DNA from: Bdellovibrionaceae bacterium UBA2351
GTDB lineage: Bacteria; Bdellovibrionota; Bdellovibrionia; Bdellovibrionales; Bdellovibrionaceae
DNA length: 5,737 nucleotides
NCBI GenBank assembly: GCA_002344565.1
Contig: DDTZ01000111.1
Location: 38,231 to 43,967, forward strand
Reading direction: 5' to 3'
In this document: piece by piece, positions 3,923 to 5,737 of the stretch
How the letters are laid out: every line of letters begins with the position of its first letter
Position numbering within the stretch: position 1 is the stretch's first letter
Notes under the pieces: generated by a model
Seen by the model: only the letters and a program-made list of their open reading frames with translations
What the model was told of the DNA's origin: nothing
The model's database searches: none
Made by a program: the position numbers and the translations under genes

Positions 3923-5737
3923 CTAGTTTTCAGGGTAAAAGTAAATTTTAATATTTGTTAAGTTTGTACCGTTTTGAAAAACACAACTTTGTAAAGGTCG
4001 CGATTCATTTCCTTGGTAAACTCCAATATGAGGGTAATATAAACAATCTTCATTGCTTTCGCATAAACCATTGTCATTACCAGCAAAATCTCCGAAAATT
4101 TCCATTGCATTGTACAATGCATAGCTAAAATAAATTTCAATTTCTTCGTCACCATGTACTGAAGCCGGGCAGTTAGCACCAGACGTCGGGATACCGTTAG
4201 CAAACAATGCTTCCGCAGCTGTATTTTTCAATGAAAAATCAAAAATCTCGCATGTGTTGGTTGTACTACATCGTCCAATACGGTCAGGAATTGATTTCAC
4301 CCAAACTCGGAATCGATTAGAAAAATTGACCCAATCAGTTATTGAGCTAAATAAGCTCGTTCCAGTGGTATGAGTATTGGCAGAATCCGAAGTAAACCCA
4401 TTTAAATAGTTACTTGTATCTACATTAGTAATTAAGTTAGCTGTACTTGCGCCTTGATTGGCACAGGCACCATTCGTGAGTCCCGGATTCGGGCCTGTTG
4501 TTGTGACATTGCAGTTTGAGTTATTGGCATCCAGTATGAGTTTATTTGACCACACGAGACTAGTAGAATTGCCAGTGATTGAAATGGCGCTGTTTTGATT
4601 AGTGCTGACTATATTATTTGACACTATCCAGTTACTTGAATTGTGAGCAATTATTCCTGCACCATTATTTGTTATGTAATTGTTTTCAACTCGACTGCCT
4701 GGAGAAAAACTATTTTCACCTAATTCCAAACCAGTCCCAGAGTTATTTGAAATCATGTTACCGCCAATAATAGCAACATCAGTGGTTGTTATACCAACAC
4801 CACCATTATTTGAAATGATAGAGTTCAGAATAGTGACATCTTGTGATGTGTTGATATCTATACCAATTCCAGCGTTGTTATAAATTTGAGAACTTAAAAC
4901 TGATTTGAAAAACCCATTTAAGTTCATACCACCCGCTGGCGTGTTGTATACTTTTAATCTATTGAAAATTGAGTACCAGGTACTGGTGGATTGATAAATA
5001 GCTCCAATGGATCCACCAGATATATAAATATTATCAAATTTTGAGTAATAACCAAGATCATGTCTAATCGCTGCGACTCCGCTTGTTTGCAAAATACTAT
5101 CAGTCATTCGCATAAATCCACTTTCAATGTACAATGGATAAGAGCTTGCGTGGGTGGTCGTAATGGATGAGTTATGGATTCGCCAATTTTTTGAGATATT
5201 AAATGAAACCTGAGCGGTTCCTAAGTAAACAGCACGCAATCCGAGTGTCATATTAATTTTAGCTTCTAACCATCCCGCTTCCCCACTGCCTGAAATCATA
5301 CAATTAGTTTGATTGCCGTTTCCAGCAGGCCAAGGCTCACAATCAAGGTTAGTTGAAATAGATGCCGTATTGGAAATAACAGTGGTATCACCCAATGTTA
5401 CAAGACCTACTTTATTAGCTGTAAAGGCAATTCCACGGGACAGACCCGAGGCTGAAACTGTATAAATAGTTCCACTTGAGTTCAGATTTAAAAATGTATC
5501 CATACCACCACTATTGAGCGTAAGAGGCGTGACAGGATTTGCCCACCACGTGTTTGATAGGGGGCTTTCGGCAACGGTGATACCTAATTTTTTAATTGTG
5601 ACTCTGTTTGATTTAAATGAAGAGGCGTTTAATAGATTACGAAGGCCTTTTCCTTCTTTGAATCGTCTTGAGTAGATAAAAGTATCGGTCCCTTCTTCGT
5701 TGCAGTGCCAGTGTGTAGGTGACGGTTTGAAATAGGA
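3923..5737 (-). CDS. Secreted right-handed parallel beta-helix protein (5' end beyond window)
   Basis: The frame is open from the stop at 3923 to the right edge, giving the last 604 residues. An internal ATG at 5503 is not the real start, because the 78 codons upstream read as continuous protein (HWHCNEEGTDTFIYS...). Between about 4515 and 4960 the protein forms a ladder of turns, each opening with N-N-x-G-x-G or similar and spaced 21-26 residues apart, typical of PbH1 repeats in pectate-lyase-like beta-helices. The sequence is rich in Asn, Ser, Thr and Gly, and most of its 11 Cys fall in close pairs, consistent with disulfides outside the cytosol. A separate C-terminal module (about 3926-4320) starts FRVWVKS, has CSTTNTC and NGLCESNEDC, and ends near P.IGVYQG and a strand-rich tail (NIKIYFYPEN). 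No catalytic residues can be named; surface adhesion or glycan binding is a guess. The DNA looks more AT-rich than the genes to the left. The stop faces that of the regulator gene 3 bp away, and no terminator was seen between them. Confidence 0.85.
   Translation of the reverse strand, partial: SYFKPSPTHWHCNEEGTDTFIYSRRFKEGKGLRNLLNASSFKSNRVTIKKLGITVAESPLSNTWWANPVTPLTLNSGGMDTFLNLNSSGTIYTVSASGLSRGIAFTANKVGLVTLGDTTVISNTASISTNLDCEPWPAGNGNQTNCMISGSGEAGWLEAKINMTLGLRAVYLGTAQVSFNISKNWRIHNSSITTTHASSYPLYIESGFMRMTDSILQTSGVAAIRHDLGYYSKFDNIYISGGSIGAIYQSTSTWYSIFNRLKVYNTPAGGMNLNGFFKSVLSSQIYNNAGIGIDINTSQDVTILNSIISNNGGVGITTTDVAIIGGNMISNNSGTGLELGENSFSPGSRVENNYITNNGAGIIAHNSSNWIVSNNIVSTNQNSAISITGNSTSLVWSNKLILDANNSNCNVTTTGPNPGLTNGACANQGASTANLITNVDTSNYLNGFTSDSANTHTTGTSLFSSITDWVNFSNRFRVWVKSIPDRIGRCSTTNTCEIFDFSLKNTAAEALFANGIPTSGANCPASVHGDEEIEIYFSYALYNAMEIFGDFAGNDNGLCESNEDCLYYPHIGVYQGNESRPLQSCVFQNGTNLTNIKIYFYPEN

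Noticed and set aside
3958..4203. A minus-strand 81-codon open frame within the beta-helix gene.
   Set aside because: It is an alternate frame of the C-terminal Cys-paired module; the main frame has the coherent protein features.
4680..4883. A plus-strand 67-codon open frame opposite the beta-helix ladder.
   Set aside because: It is antisense to the Asn-rich repeat turns and its pattern follows from their codon periodicity.
4515..4960. The regular Asn-rich pattern, considered as DNA tandem repeats or a CRISPR-like array.
   Set aside because: The periodicity is at protein level (21-26 residues) with little DNA identity between units, so it is beta-helix turns and not a DNA repeat array.

Overview
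The window reads as bacterial DNA: compact genes, AGGAGG-type ribosome binding sites and a Gram-negative-style periplasmic signal peptide. The best taxonomic hint is the C-terminal module of the large surface protein at the right edge (NGLCES..DC...P.IG.YQG). From memory, this resembles modules on secreted beta-helix proteins of Bdellovibrio-like predatory bacteria. That assignment is tentative and was not searched.

Layout. Positions 1-2133 (minus) hold most of a P2-like cation-pumping P-type ATPase whose C-terminus runs off the left edge. Positions 2134-2208 hold a strong hairpin terminator and a candidate promoter for the ATPase that would give a leaderless or nearly leaderless mRNA. Positions 2209-2466 (minus) encode a small secreted PepSY-like protein. 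A 174-bp divergent region follows; its two edges carry the same 12-base Shine-Dalgarno leader in inverted orientation. Positions 2641-3366 (plus) encode a membrane cytochrome b561-type protein with an Asn/Glu repeat tail. Positions 3407-3919 (plus) encode a membrane-anchored LuxR-type regulator. Its start codon lies inside the loop of a 10-bp inverted repeat and is preceded by a possible 22-codon leader ORF. Positions 3923-5737 (minus) hold the C-terminal 604 residues of a secreted right-handed beta-helix protein, convergent with the regulator and only 3 bp from it.

How the parts may work together. The PepSY-like protein, the cytochrome b and the membrane LuxR protein look like one functional group. 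The likely arrangement is a heme-containing electron-transfer protein with a periplasmic partner and a dedicated inner-membrane one-component regulator. The ATPase lies downstream of the PepSY gene on the same strand, but the terminator between them suggests largely separate transcription. The beta-helix gene is probably an unrelated surface-protein locus. No tRNA, rRNA, CRISPR array, insertion sequence or integrase was seen.
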